Shown: in pieces, positions 51,296-63,668 of the stretch
How the letters are laid out: the number at the start of each line of letters is the position of its first letter
Position numbering within the stretch: position 1 is the first letter of the stretch
Source: Heterobilharzia americana
Lineage: Eukaryota > Platyhelminthes > Trematoda > Strigeidida > Schistosomatidae
Length of the DNA: 64,000 nt
Assembly: GCA_944470555.2 (NCBI GenBank)
Contig: OX104130.1
Coordinates: forward strand, 70,499,160 to 70,563,159
Direction: 5' to 3'
Notes under the pieces: generated by a model
Seen by the model: the letters and a program-made list of their open reading frames with translations, nothing else
Told to the model about the DNA's origin: nothing
The model's database searches: none
Program-made: the position numbers and the translations under genes

Positions 51296-51430
51296 GATAC
51301 TAAAGATGGATAGTGGCTAGTAGTGGAATCCAGGATGCACATTTCGTCCTATTTGGGACTCGTCAGCTGGATGTACCTGCCTCCCAGTGAGTGATATTGT
51401 CCCACTGAGACTCGGACTCGGGAGCATCCT
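51296..51430 (-). mobile_element. Sm-alpha-type SINE, head and ribozyme half
   Basis: Reading leftward: tRNA-like B-box region (CCGAGTCCGAGTCTCAGTGG), CACTGGGAGGCAGGTACATC, hammerhead, CTGGATTCCACTACTAGCCA. It ends shortly after. Its right edge overlaps the beginning of a plus-strand copy of the same family at a shared GCATCCTG. Confidence 0.75.
51328..51372 (-). ncRNA. Hammerhead ribozyme, intact core
   Basis: Minus strand: stem I ATCCAG/CTGGAT with six Watson-Crick pairs, CTGACGA core, stem II GTCC/GGAC with loop CAAATA, GAAA, stem III ATG-TG-CAT, cleavage triplet AUC. All conserved core positions are kept and the stems pair perfectly, so activity is likely if transcribed. Confidence 0.87.
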
Positions 51431-51565
51431 GGATTCCACTGCTAGCCACTATCTGTCCTTACTATAACTAAAACAGAGGTATGTCGAGGCATCCACATAA
51501 GATCCCATATGCCGATAGAGACCGATCAATTCAGTCCGATAAACGACGGTATAATACAAGGAAGA
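51424..51565 (+). mobile_element. Sm-alpha-type SINE body, plus strand
   Basis: Starts at GCATCCTGGATTCCACTGCT, that is, at the 3' side of the hammerhead cleavage region, and carries the body (GGTATGTCGAGGC, CATATGCCGATAGAGACCGA, ACGACGGTATAATACAAGG). It lacks the CUGANGA half of the ribozyme. It is arranged head-to-head with the minus copy at its left. Confidence 0.75.
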
Positions 51566-52589
51566 ACATTTATAGATACTATTGTAAAACTTTAGTAAAT
51601 GAAATCATGAAAAAAGTTTTTTCTTCACTGTTACGTCTTTGTTCTATGATTTACAACAGAATTTTGTTGTGAATAACTATGTCAACAATAAAATGTTACG
51701 AATCAGCTTTAAAACGTTTCTTTAGAACTAGAATTCCCAATCAAGACTAATTTCAACAACCTTACATCCTGATCAGGAGGTGACTTGTAAAACTGATAAT
51801 TAAAATAACGAAAACGAAAGAGTCTTAACAAGTCAGTTTATTTTTACAATTTGGAAACCTTCAGACATATGATCAGAGCATTTTCGTCAGCAGTATTTCA
51901 AAACTGATATTTTGTGGACTTAGTCTTTTGTTATCCATCAACTTTGTGGGAAATATCTTCCTTGTAACTTGTTTTTAATAAATATTCGTTACAGTTAACT
52001 TGTTGAAGAAAGATTTCGAATTCTCGGAAAATGTCTGGAAAACCGTAATAAATAATCAGTCATTACTGAAGATCTATATGAGTATACGTGTGATGGTGAA
52101 GAAAACCTGGTGGCTAATTAACACTAAGATGATTTATTCAGATATGTATTAGACACCATTGAGGACAGCGAATTCAAACAACCAGTCCACGTTGAAATTA
52201 TGAAGCTGACATTGAGGAATGGCTTTATTAGATAGAAGGTTAAATGGTCAAAAAATCGTCTGATCACAACCACAATCAATGATAACATAATCGCTTGTCT
52301 CTTATGAAAGTAATACAACACACATTATTGTAATGGCCTTATGCCTTATATAATGACCTTACTGTTGGTGTGTCTTGGTTATTCTTTTATTTCTTTGTTA
52401 GGTTATGTGAGAAAAACTGGAAACACTCAAGAGAATATTCTGTATCTCCAAGTTTGTTTACCACTCCTAACTATAAATTATCGAATTTTCTAGCACAGTA
52501 TATAGTATCAAGAGAATCTGAAAGGCACTTAAGCAAGTAATCTGACATATGTTATTAAGTAAGACAAACATTTCTTCGTTTCAAGTTGG
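51566..52589. other. Upstream DNA, nothing recognised
   Basis: Lies 5' of CFAP43 among SINE copies. No coding block or promoter motif identified. Confidence 0.45.
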
Positions 52590-52800
52590 TATCCATCACG
52601 GACTGACAATAGTTGGAGAAACATTGGAAGCCTGGGAGCACTAGGTAACTGTTTCTTCATATTATGGGATTCCTCAGTAGTGTGCACTCATGAACCCGTT
52701 AGGGATCAATCCCAGAACCTTCAGATTTCAAGTTGGTATTCATGATAGATTGACATCAGTTGAAGAAACATGGAAATACCAATTTGAAATCAATAAATCC
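52590..52800 (-). mobile_element. tRNA-headed SINE family A, copy 7
   Basis: Reading leftward: GAAATCTGAAGGTTCTGGGA with B-box-like TTGATCCC, then the module at 52683-52638 with intact CTGAGGA and intact GAAA but a broken stem II (ATCCC against ATGAA), then CTCCCAGGCTTCCAATGTTT. The flank to the right carries a second partial family body. Confidence 0.62.
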
Positions 52801-52914
52801 CCACAAAAATCCCAAATATTTATAACCGATTCTTAAGAATTGCAGTCCAATATATGAGAATGGGTAGAGAATTTTAAACAGATGACTATTCTACTTTCAT
52901 GCAACTATACCGGT

Positions 52915-53145
52915 TGGTTACCAGTGGGTAACTGACGCAGCCATCCACTTCTTAGTGCTCAACTCTAATTTAAGTCTCTCGATCAAGTTTGCAATGTGGT
53001 CACTAAGTTAAGTGATGTAAAACTGTTGTGCACTGCGTTTAGTAGCTAGAAGTTGGAAGTCAGTCTGCAGGAATCCCTGGATTTAGATTTCTTGCTTGTT
53101 CGTATTCAACACCAAGGCGTATCAGTACGTCCAACGTTTTCTACC
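52915..53145 (-). mobile_element. SINE family B body fragment
   Basis: Shares GTTTGCAATGTGGTCACTAA, TGCACTGCGTTTAGTAGCTA and AAGGCGTATCAGTACG with family B; the tRNA-like head is missing. It abuts the 5' start of RTE copy 6. Confidence 0.4.
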
Positions 53146-53202
53146 AATTGCCATCCAACATCTGACAACATTGTACAACTATATACTGTACCATTAACCT
53201 CG

Positions 53203-56200
53203 CCTGGTTAACTGATTCACTAGTTACTAGTCGGTCCTAAGCCAGAATAAGGACGGAAGGTTGGGTGCAGGGCTAGAAATCCATCACTGAAGAACCAATT
53301 TAATCGCTTAACAAACTTCGAATAATAAACAAATTATAAAACAAGAAAACAAAATTATTCCTCATTGGAATCGAGTAGACGAAAAGACGCCGTTTGGTGA
53401 AAGTCTTCGGGAAGCCAGTCGTCCAACGTGCACTCTGTCTATCGATGAAAATGAAAGTAAGAACGGGACATGGAATGTCCGAACAATGTTTGAAGCTGGC
53501 TGGCTGACTGGCTGGCTGGTTGGCAAGGATGCCAACATTGCAAAACAGATGAGAAGGTATGGCATTCAAGTGCTAGGCTAGGAATCTGAGAAAGCAGATG
53601 GAATGGAAGTGGACTCTCAAAACTCTCTGTCAACTGGAGAGGAGTCAATAATCTACTCCTACATTGTCAACCAGACGACAACCACAAACCAGCACACTGA
53701 GTTTTCCAGTGGCTATCAGGATTTACCCAAACAACATAGAAGGCTCTCTCTCTCTCTCTCTCCCATGCAGTGGGAACCAATCTCCTCCAGCATCAGGATC
53801 AGCATCATCACAGCAAGATGGATTCAACTCAAAATGAAGCAAAGTCACAATACTACAATACTACTCTACGCTACACATCTACAAATAATGCGGATGAAGA
53901 CAAGAAGGAGGAATTCTACACACAACTCCAATCAGTGGTAGACAAACTCCACCCACCCCACTTGATAACGTGAAAATTAAATTGGGTGAGCTGACATGAA
54001 TGCCAAACTGGGAGTGGACAACACAGGAAGAGAACTAACCATGGGTTGAGAAGCATTCGGTGAATTGAATCAGAATGGAGAACTGTTTGCAGACTTCTGC
54101 ACATTCAACGATTTGGTGATTGGAGTCAGGCAGTGTGTACAAACACAAGGATATTCACAAAGTGACATAGAGTTGATTTCACCAGACACCAGATAGACAC
54201 AGTACACTGAAAATCAAATCGACTTCATCTCAATGTGAAGAGAGTGGAGACACAACCAACCTACTGGACACAAGATCAGACAGATCAAGAGGAGGAGTAG
54301 ATGTAGGTTCACACCACTCACTGTCTAGTACAAGGAACCTACCTGTAACATCAAGTTGAAATCCTTCAATTCAAGGAAGCTGATGATAGACGACAGTTGA
54401 AGTTGAACACCCAGAACAGAAGGTGAACTGAAGGACGAAGCTGCACGGGACATCTTCACATTGGTCAGTCATGAGGAAGAAATGTGAGATATTGAGCAGC
54501 ATCCTTGAGAGAACCTGTGTTGAAGAACACTGGAAGTGTTTCAAAGTTATGTGGAGGGAGACCTGCATAACCATGGTTGGAAGGAAGAAGAAATAAGACA
54601 AGATAAGACAAGACAAGGAGTGGATCTCGATGGACACATGGAAGCTGATAGAACAGGGACAGGAAGATGGTGAATTGGAAGATAAACCAGTGCAGTACAA
54701 GGATGCACAACGACGAGAAGAGGAACTGAGTACAATGTATAAATCAGCACACTGGACAAAGAAGTGAAGAAGAGTGTGTGCAAAGACAAAAGACACTTCT
54801 ACGACACATTGGAAAGTGAAGCAGAACAGGCTGCAGACTGGTAGGAGAGAGAGAGAGAGACAGAGAGACAGACCTGACAACATTATATCAAATAACCAGG
54901 TTACTGTCTATCTGGTAGGGAAGCGATCAACGCAGATGTAACCAATGAAAGATAGTGAAGGAAAGCTAGTTACCAAAGAGAGAGGAGAAATGAAGGAAAC
55001 GATGGGCTGAACACTTCAAATAGCTTTTGAATCCACCATCGGTATCACCTGCAACTCGTCTGGAAATAATACCAGCAGTCCAGCACGGTCCAGCCACAGA
55101 ACCACCAGTGAACACAAGCCCTTCGACAAAAGCAGAAGTGAATTCCTCAACGCCATAAAGCTAGTGAAATTCAGGAAAGCAGTAGGACCAGATGGAATCA
55201 CACCAGAAGCACTGAGAGCAGATGCAGAGACAACAGTGGACATGCTCACACCACACCACTATTGCAGAAGGTTTGAAAGGAAGGGAATATACCTGCTCAT
55301 TGATGGGAAGAAGGGCTACCTGATCAAACTCCCAAAGAAGCGTGACCTAAGTCTTCGCAAGAACTGGTGCCCAATCATGCTCCATCCCTGTCCATCCGAA
55401 GCAAGCAAAATATCATCAAGCTGCATCATACTGGAGAGACTAAACGATGTGCTGGATTCAAAATTACGACCGGAACAGCTTGGCTGGCTGGCTGGCTGGA
55501 TTCAGGAAGAACAAATCATGTGTAGATCAAATCACTACACTACGCCACGCATCATCATGGAACAGAGTATAGAATGGCAGTCAACACTCTACCTCACCTC
55601 AACTTCATCGATTTTGAAAAGGCCTTTGACAGAGTTGGCCGTGAAGTAATTTGGCAGTTGCTTCAACACTACGAGTACCACACATCTTTATCAACCTCAT
55701 TAAACAGCGGCCATAAGCTTTATGATGCTACATGCCGCGTGATCCAAAACGGGAACCTCAGTGATGCCTTTGAAGTGAAGAGGGGAGTAAGTTAAGGCTG
55801 CCGTCTATTATCACCGATGATCTTCCTGATTGTGGTTGACTGGATCATGCAGCAAACCATGAGGAGCGAAAAGATGGGTATACGCTGTTTGACTGATGAA
55901 AAGACCCCAGAGAAGACTTGGATTACGTCGATGATGATTTATGTCTAATGTCTTGTCTCACAAACTCGAAGATCAACAGGCGAAAACTACCAAGTTGACA
56001 GAAGAGGCAGCGAAAACGGGGTTTCAAGTGAATACAGAGAAGACGGAGGTGATGAAGATACCCAACTAACAACAACAAGAGGCACCAATCACCATCAACG
56101 GGAGAAACCTCAAGGAAGTAGTCTCTCTCACCTATCTAGGTAGAATCGTTTCAACTACAGGCGGCACGGACACACACGAGGATGTCAAAACCAGGATTGG

Positions 56201-56785
56201 GAAGACGGCAAGACAGGCTTTCACTAATCTGAAATCAGTGTGGAGATCTACTGCACTCAGCATAAAGCGTGAACAAGATCCAGATTTTCAACACTAATGT
56301 GTCAGTCAAGTCAGTGCTGCTATGTGATGGTTCAGAAACTTGGTGCGTCACGAAAAGCACTTCCAACAAACTACAGACATTCATCAACAACTGCCTACGC
56401 TTGCTCGATACTGAAGATCAGATCAGATGGTCAGAATAATGAGAATAATCAACAAGGAACTCTGGCTGGCTGGTAACGAACCAACCAAGAACCTATCATC
56501 CAGCAGATATGCAAAAGAAAGTGGAGATGGATTGGGTATACACTGAGAAGGTCGATTGAGGACATCTCGCGCTAGCCCAGTCGCCCGAGTGGAATCCAAA
56601 TGGGAAACGACGAGCTGGGCATCCGAGGTGAGGGTGACATGGAGGAGATCATGTGAGGAAGAAACGAAAGCTTCTGGGCTGTCGTGGAGCCAGGTTCAAA
56701 AGACTGCAGAGAAGATAGTGCAATGGAGACGTGCAACTGAAGCCCTATGTTCGACTAGGAACCCAAGAGAGCAATAATAATAGTA
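53203..56785 (+). mobile_element. RTE-clade LINE copy 6, near full length
   Basis: About 3.6 kb, with the same 5' start as copy 4. The endonuclease start near 53440 is frameshifted by a GGCT run (53502-53523). RT lies at 55160-55660 (KFRKAVGPDGITPEALR, FIDFEKAFDRVGREVIWQLL), the C-terminal block at 56090-56770, and a short AAT tail at 56774. A second GGCT expansion at 55481-55500 disrupts RT. It is upstream of CFAP43, on the opposite strand. Dead by multiple frame breaks. Confidence 0.9.
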
Positions 56786-57589
56786 CTTTACCATTCTCAC
56801 GATTTATCCAAAACTACCTGGACTCAATACCAACTTAAATTTAATGTAAAACAGTTTAATTCAGTATATGATGTAGCTATTAAATATCTCTAGGTGTTGG
56901 GAAGTAAATCTTCGTTAAATACACAAAGATGTGAAGATCGAAATATTTTGTTACGAAAATAAATGTTGCAGAAATGTTCAGATACGCTACACATAGAACA
57001 GTTAGGGTTGGCAAAGTTGATTACCAAATTCAAAAATTGAAGGGAATAAACATAAAGAACTGTTGAGAAGGAATAAAGATGAGTCCTTACATACTTCGTG
57101 TATACAAAAGAGTTCTGAATCAATCTTAGGAATAAAAATGGTAAGAAAAGTGTACTACAATTTTGAATGGTATGCAAGGGTTACTGGGAAGCAAGGATGG
57201 TGGAGTCGTGCTGTAATTGAGTAATTATTTCATCCACCACTCTTGTAGCTTATGAAATTGGAACTTTTAAGATCAGGTTAGCTGTTAAGTTTCCTTGCAG
57301 AAATTTGCACTTGTTGTTGGCGTGGTTCATTGCAGTTCAACCTATCAGGATGATGGTTTCGTACAAGAGTATGTCAGCAATTAGAGCGGAAAGAATTGTT
57401 ATTTCTTAATATGAAGTTTCGAACCAACTATTGTAAAAATCGACTGAAGTGTCCTAAATAGGACCACCAAAATCATTGGATAGTGAACTACTTCCTTCTA
57501 CTTTGAGAAATTCTTATGCAGCACGTTTAGAGTGCCACACTTAATGGTGGTAGCCAGAGATCTCCATAGATAATTCTTGTGCTAATGCA
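56786..57589. other. DNA between RTE copy 6 and the CR1 series
   Basis: A 95-codon minus-strand frame (56890-57177) with no recognised domain. The right part could be decayed 5' sequence of CR1 fragment A0. Confidence 0.4.
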
Positions 57590-58560
57590 TGAAGTGGATG
57601 ACATATCCGATCTACAATTTCTTCCTTTGTTAGCGAAAAGTGACCACGCAGTACTTTCATTTGAGCCCAGAATTTTGACACTTTCTATGAATGTGTCCTA
57701 CTTCACTCGAATGTTCGGCAGGTGAATATGATGGCTATGAAAAAAGGCTTTTTCGGTAGAATGGCCAGTTGTGATCTCGTCTGTTGATAATACGTAGGGT
57801 GAATTTAAGAACATATCTTGGTCAGCCCCAAGTTGACCGAATAACTACCCTCTGTGGATAACTTGGTGGGTTAAGAAGGCTGTTTGAAACCTCTTTACTA
57901 CTAAGGTCCGGATCAGTTTAAGCTTGGATATTAGGAGGTCAGAAATTCTTCTAAAAGCTTGATTAGAAGATTCAGATTGATATTTGAGAAGATCATACAG
58001 GATTCCTAGTATCGTCCAAGAGGAATAATGGCATCCCAGCATTGATACTACGTGAAAATTCAGTGCCAATAACTGACAAGAATATGACTAAGGCTGAGGC
58101 TTTATCGAAAAGTTCCAACCAGGTATTCTCTGAAGGTCTTACTCAGTACGCGGAAACTGCATTTATTGATAATATTCAATAAATGATAGCAGTGCTTGTT
58201 GTGAAGGAGGTTGTTTTAAAACTACTCTACAACCTTAATCTCACCAAGCCCTATAGTTCAAATGAACTACATCCCAGCATAGTATCAACACTAGTGGACA
58301 CCATCGTCAAACGTATCTCGGTTGTTTAATATACCATTGAATCAGTCGAAACCACTGAGGGAATCAGATGGATGTCATCACCATTCAGGTTCAGTAAACC
58401 GGCTAACTATCGTCAGATTATAATGACTGGTTTAGCTATTAAACTTTTAGAAACGACTATCAGAAGTGCTATTTTATTGCATATCCAGGAGAATAGGGTT
58501 TTAATTATGGAAACCACCTGTTCTAAGCCGTCGTTCCTGCTTTATAAATCTCATCATTGA
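57590..58560 (+). mobile_element. CR1-type (Perere-3-like) LINE fragment A0, degenerate
   Basis: Recognised by an endonuclease end (FLPLLAKSDHAVLSFEP near 57617-57665) and an early RT piece (LLYNLNLTKPYSSNELHPSI near 58218-58275, then KPANYRQIIMTGLAIKLLET at 58393-58455). Stops and frameshifts are frequent. It is the oldest-looking of four CR1 pieces in a row here. Confidence 0.65.
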
Positions 58561-58654
58561 CCCAAGCTCTAGTTCAAAAAGTAGCTTATGCAACACAGTG
58601 CTTTTTTGAACCCAAGCCATCATGATTACACTTTTTTATAACCCACCAATGTTA

Positions 58655-59912
58655 AGATATTATGGATCCGCAATGCTTCCCTTCATTAGCTAACAGCGAT
58701 CATGTGGTGTTAATTTTCGATCTTCGAAAGTACGAGTTTGACTACGTCACTGCGTTTCCGAGACTTAATGTGTGGAGTGCAAATATTTCAGGCATAAGGG
58801 ATTGCGCAGTCGATAAGAAGCGAACTATCAACAAGGGCTCGTTAATGCAAAACTCCTGGGAAGTGCTTAGAACTCTATTCGAAGAGGCAACGACTCCATG
58901 AAAATCCTTACATTGCTCTCTGTGTTTTGATAAAGATACTCAGAAACTATTACGATGGAGTAAAGGTTTATATAACTTGTTTATTGAAACTGGAATGAAA
59001 ACATTCAAAACCGGGTACTGTAAAGTTCACAATCTGTGCAAAACTTTAATTTCAGTCTCAAATATCTTACAATAAACAGCTTGTAAATGGTTACCAAGAT
59101 TATCCTAAAAGATTTCTCGCATTCATTAGAAGAAGGAATGAAAGAAAATGTGGAATTACCTCTCTGGTGACGGATTGAAAGCCTGATAGTCTGGTGGAAA
59201 CGAATCCATCCAAAGCTGAATGCTGATCAGATCACTATAGTGCGGTCTTCTCTGTAGATCATGATGGTGTTAACGCTGCCCTACCAATAGATACAGTACT
59301 AATAACGGAAAGCCTTCCAGTTGCTCGAAAAACTGAAACCTGGAAAATCCTCGAGTCCGGATGAGTTGCGCTTCAGACTGCTATCTTTACTAGTGGACAG
59401 TGTTGCAGAGCCAGTCACCAATCTTTTCAATATGCTCCTATCTCAGACTCTTCTCCCTTGGGACTGGAAAGATGCTATAATCACCCCAGCTTTTTAAGCT
59501 GGTAGTCGCCAGCTGGTAGATAACTATCGTTCTGTTAGTCTAACTAGCACAGTTATTAAGGTTTCAGAAAAATTAATTCGTGATAAGGAACTGAGACATG
59601 CTGAATCGAAAGATCTCTTGGCACTACGGCAACATGGTTTGCGTACTGAACACTCCAGTTTAACAAACATCCTCACAGTGAAAGAGGAATGGGTTGAAGC
59701 CCGTGATTGCAGGCTGCCAATATATGCCGAGTTTGCGGACATCAGTAAGGTATTCCATGGTGTCTCATGAAAATTACTGGGAAAATTCTCCTCATTCAGG
59801 TTTGGTCCCGCACTCCAAGTCTGAATTAGGGACTTTTTGTACGACAGGAGGGAAAGAGTGAGGCTTACTGAAGCACTTTCCACCTGGCAAAGTGTGATGA
59901 GTGGAGCACCTC
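58655..59912 (+). mobile_element. CR1-type LINE fragment A (endonuclease end plus N-terminal RT)
   Basis: Starts in the endonuclease (PSLANSDHVVLIFDLRKYEF) and runs through a linker to RT: KPGKSSSPDELRFRLLSLLV at about 59325, NYRSVSLTSTVIKVSEKLI at 59522, and VRLTEALSTWQSVMSGAPQ ending at about 59912. There it joins abruptly to endonuclease sequence of the next copy, in the middle of the RT block where GAPQGSVLGP would continue. Confidence 0.8.
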
Positions 59913-62900
59913 AAGTGTTTCGAAGCCCTAAATGTGGGGCAGCAGACTTCTTTCTGAATAAGCTGACCCTCTAGACAGATAAGTGCAGATGTCTAGTTGT
60001 AGAAGACTTCAATGCACCATTAGTCGACTGGGGTAGACTAACTACAGAAGCATCACGCAACTCGTTCGATCATGGGTTAGTGGAAACAAATTTCCTTGGC
60101 CCTTACATAGCACACTAGAGCAGCAACCAGATACGATCATCAGTATGCTGCATCAGCCCTAGACTTAGTATTCTCGCACACAAATGACGTTTTCTTCATC
60201 CGGCACCTTGCACCCCTTGGTAAAAGTGATCATCCTGTGGTCATCTTCACATCCACAGCACCCATCTTCTACCAGCTCGATGCCCCAACTGGATCTAAAG
60301 CATGGAAAGCCAATATGGAAGTTATTAACTTGGCAGCCTCTTTGGAGGACTAGATAGTCAATCCAAAAGCTTCAGTTGAAGGTGCGTGGTGCTCCGTCAA
60401 ACAGTTATATGCACGAGTGACCCAACTATTCATTCCGTGAACTGTCCCGAGGGGACGGAAAAACTGTCCTCCATGGATAAACCACAAAATCCGAATTTCG
60501 CTACGACGTAAGAAAGAGTGTTGGAGTCTTGCCACCCACCTTAGCACACCCAAAGTGGTGAAGCACTACAAAGAAGCTTGCAATAAATGCATCACTGCTG
60601 TCGGCCGGTGTCGAATAATCTTTGAAACACGTCTTGCCTGGGCTGCACTGCAACATCGAAAGAGGTTATTTTCTTATATGAACCATAGGAATAAGACGTA
60701 TACCCGATCTAATAAAAGGGACAGAAACTGAGTGTTTGTTTGAAGACGATATGGAAAAAGCGGAAGGTATGGCTGGATATTTTGCTGAGGTCTTTGCATA
60801 GGAATCTTTTGTGGACACTTATTCAACAATAGAATAAACTTCGTGGATATCAATCGCAATGATGTATTTCGGACATTAAGTAGCCTCGACGTGCGAAAAT
60901 CAACGGGACCGGATGAACTGCACCCGAGGCTGCACAAAGAGATTGCACTCTATGTAACCGGCCCATCGACTACCATATTTAGATTGTCCCTCAGTGAAGG
61001 CACACTCCCCTATGACGGGAAGGGTGCCATAGTAACACCTATCCATAAGGCAGGTTCAAGGCAGTACCAATCAAATTACGGGCCGATAAGTCTGACCGGT
61101 ACTGCAGTAAAAATCCTAGAAAGAGTAATCAAGAAAGCCATCACAGTTCACACTCTATTGTCTCGTTCACAGCATGGCTTTCGTGGAAATTTCTCTTGCA
61201 TGACGAATCCCTTTACAGTCAGAGAAAGTTGGGTTAAGTCTAAGGATGATAGGATACATGTAGATGTCACTTTCTCGGGCTTTAGTAAGGCGTTCGATAA
61301 GGTACCTCATTTCAGGTTGCTTGAGAAACTGGAAAGTTTTGGAATCACTAGAAACCTGCTTGCATGGATCAGAGACTTTCTTGCTGGAAGGAGACAAAGA
61401 GTAAAGATCAATTCTCAACTCTCCTCTTGTAAATCGATAGAGAGTGGGGTGTAGCAAGGCACAGTCCCGGGTACCCTGCTGTTTTTCCCTATATATAAAT
61501 GAGCTGCCGAAAATCACAAAATCCACAATTGTTCTCTACAATGATGATGTAAAAACGCGGAGGAAAATTAGAGATGACGATGATATACGTGCATTTAAGA
61601 AAGACATAAACAACTTGTTTACCTGGTCAGAGAAGTGGTTTACGCCTATCAACGAGGGTAAATGAGTGAACATGTACATGAAGCACACAGATGGCAACAC
61701 CTACGGTATGGGTGGGACTCCTCTTTTTTCACAGTGAGTCATGATTTGAAAACCACGGCACACTATCGACTGCTCGCAGCTCAGAGTTTTAGGACAGTCT
61801 GGGCATTACGTAGGACTTTTACAAAAATAAGTGATGGTATGTTCACCAACTTTAATAAATCATGTGTGGGTCAAATTGCAACGTTACGCTACGCACCATC
61901 ATAGAACAGATCATAGAATGACAGTCAGCTAGATCTTTACCTCAACTTCATCCACTCTGAAAAGGCATTCAATAGCGTCGACCGATAAGTAATTTCGCAA
62001 CTTCTGCAGTACGGTCTTAGTGCTACAAACCTTTATCAACCTCATTCAACAGCAGCTATAAGCTATGTGATGCCACATTCAGCGCGATCCACAATGGAAA
62101 GCCCAGTGATGCCTTTGAAATGAAGACAGGAGTGAGACAAGGTTGCCGCTTACTATCACCTATGATCTTCCTGATTGTGTTCGACTCGACTGGATTGGAT
62201 CGTGTAACAAACTGTGAGGGGCGAGAAGACGGGCATACGCTGTTTGACCAATGAAAAGACCCTAGAAGAAGATTTGGATTTCGTCGATGATGATTTATGT
62301 TTAATGTTTTGTCGCACAAACTTGAAGATCAACAGGCAAAAACTAACAAGTTGGCAGAAGGGGCGAGGCGAGGGAGCAAAGATGGGGCTTCCTTGAGGTG
62401 AACTGAGAGAAGTTGGGGATGATGAAGATAAACAACTAACAGCAACAACAAGCACCAATCACCATCACCGGGGGGAATCTGAAGGAAGTTGTCTCTTTCA
62501 CCTACCCAGGCAAGGCAGCATCGTTTCAACCACCGGTGACGGCACACATGAGGACGTCAAAGCAAGGATCAGAAAGACAGCAAGACAGGCCTTCATCAAT
62601 CTGAAATTAGTGTGGACACCTACTGCACTGCACTCAGCATAAAGAACAAGATCCGGATTTTTAAAACTATTGTCAGTCAAGTCAGTGCTTCCATGTGATG
62701 ATTGAGAGATTTGGAGCGTTATGAAAAGCATTCTCAACACACTGCACACACACATCATCAACAGCTGCCTACGCTCACTCGATACTGAAGATCAGATCAA
62801 ATGGCCAGAAAGAATAAGCAACAAGAAACTCTGGCTGGCTGGCAACGAACCAACCAACAACCCATCGCCCAAAAAATATACAGAAGAAAGTGGAGATGGG

Positions 62901-63668
62901 TTGGATTGGGCATACACTGAGGAGACCGTTCGGGGACATCGAGCGTCAGGCCAGGCCAGGCCAGGTCAGACCTTTGAGTGGAACCCCAATGGGGAACGAC
63001 GAGTTGGGGGTCCGAGGGTGACATGGATGAGGTGGTGTGAGGAAGAAATAAAAGATTCTGAGCAGTCGTGGAGCCACGTTGAGAAGACTGCAGAAAAGAG
63101 TGCAATGACGACGTGCTACTGAATCCGTATGTTCCACTAGGAACCCAAGAGATAGATAATAACAATAATAATAGTTAGGTTTAAACCAGAAAGCTGTTTA
63201 CAGCCCTCAAATCCTTGTCTGAAAGGTGGCTCAGACCTTCTGGGAAGGGTTCAGAGGGCAGCCACTAGTGCGATTCATGCGATGGCTGGTCTGACCTACG
63301 AAGATCGGCTAAAGAAGCTGGAACTTCTCTCTTTATTCTGTCACTGACACAGAATAGATCTAACGATTCTATACAGGATACTTAGCAGTGACTTTGGACC
63401 TGATCTGCCTTCACTGTTCCTTCTCACTTAGTTAGAACACCTCAGAGGACATAGCAAAAAAATGCAAAAGCAAAGAACGAACGTACTCTCTGTAGAGTAT
63501 TGGTTCTTGCGTCCAGTAATCAACTCCTGGAACTGACTCCCAGAAGAAGCGTCCACATCATCAAATGACTAGCCAATAGGAGGATTGGAAAAGTACAGTT
63601 ATCTATTGGAAAAGGATGAATATAAGCTCACAGCCTTCTATCGTCAAAGAATAAATCTGAATCTGAAA
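59913..63668 (+). mobile_element. CR1-type LINE fragment B (interrupted by RTE copy 7)
   Basis: The endonuclease C-terminus contains CLVVEDFNAPLVDWG (about 59990-60035) and a degraded SDHPVV. RT follows with VRKSTGPDELHPRLHKEIAL (60890) and NYGPISLTGTAVKILERVIK (61075), then VDVTFSGFSKAFDKVPHFRL (61262), RVKINSQLSS and YINELPKITKST. Motif C is altered: YNDD stands where YADD is expected at about 61540. After the RTE insertion (61861-63172) the C-terminus resumes with GRVQRAATSAIHAM and a 3' end near CTGAATCTGAAATAA. Nonfunctional. Confidence 0.85.
61861..63172 (+). mobile_element. RTE-clade LINE copy 7, nested in a CR1 LINE
   Basis: A 5'-truncated RTE from the RT domain (CGSNCNVTLRTII-like, then FDSTDK) through the C-terminal block to an AAC/AAT tail at 63155-63172. 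CR1 reverse-transcriptase sequence stops at about 61860 (SDGMFTNFN) and resumes at 63173 with VRFKPESCLQPSN, then GRVQRAATSAIHAMAGLTYE. The RTE therefore inserted into an existing CR1 copy. Many stops. Confidence 0.85.

Noticed and set aside
54371..54883. 170-codon minus-strand frame with hydrophobic, signal-like sequence
   Set aside because: It is antisense to the RTE copy 6 linker region between endonuclease and RT; the composition follows from the sense strand.
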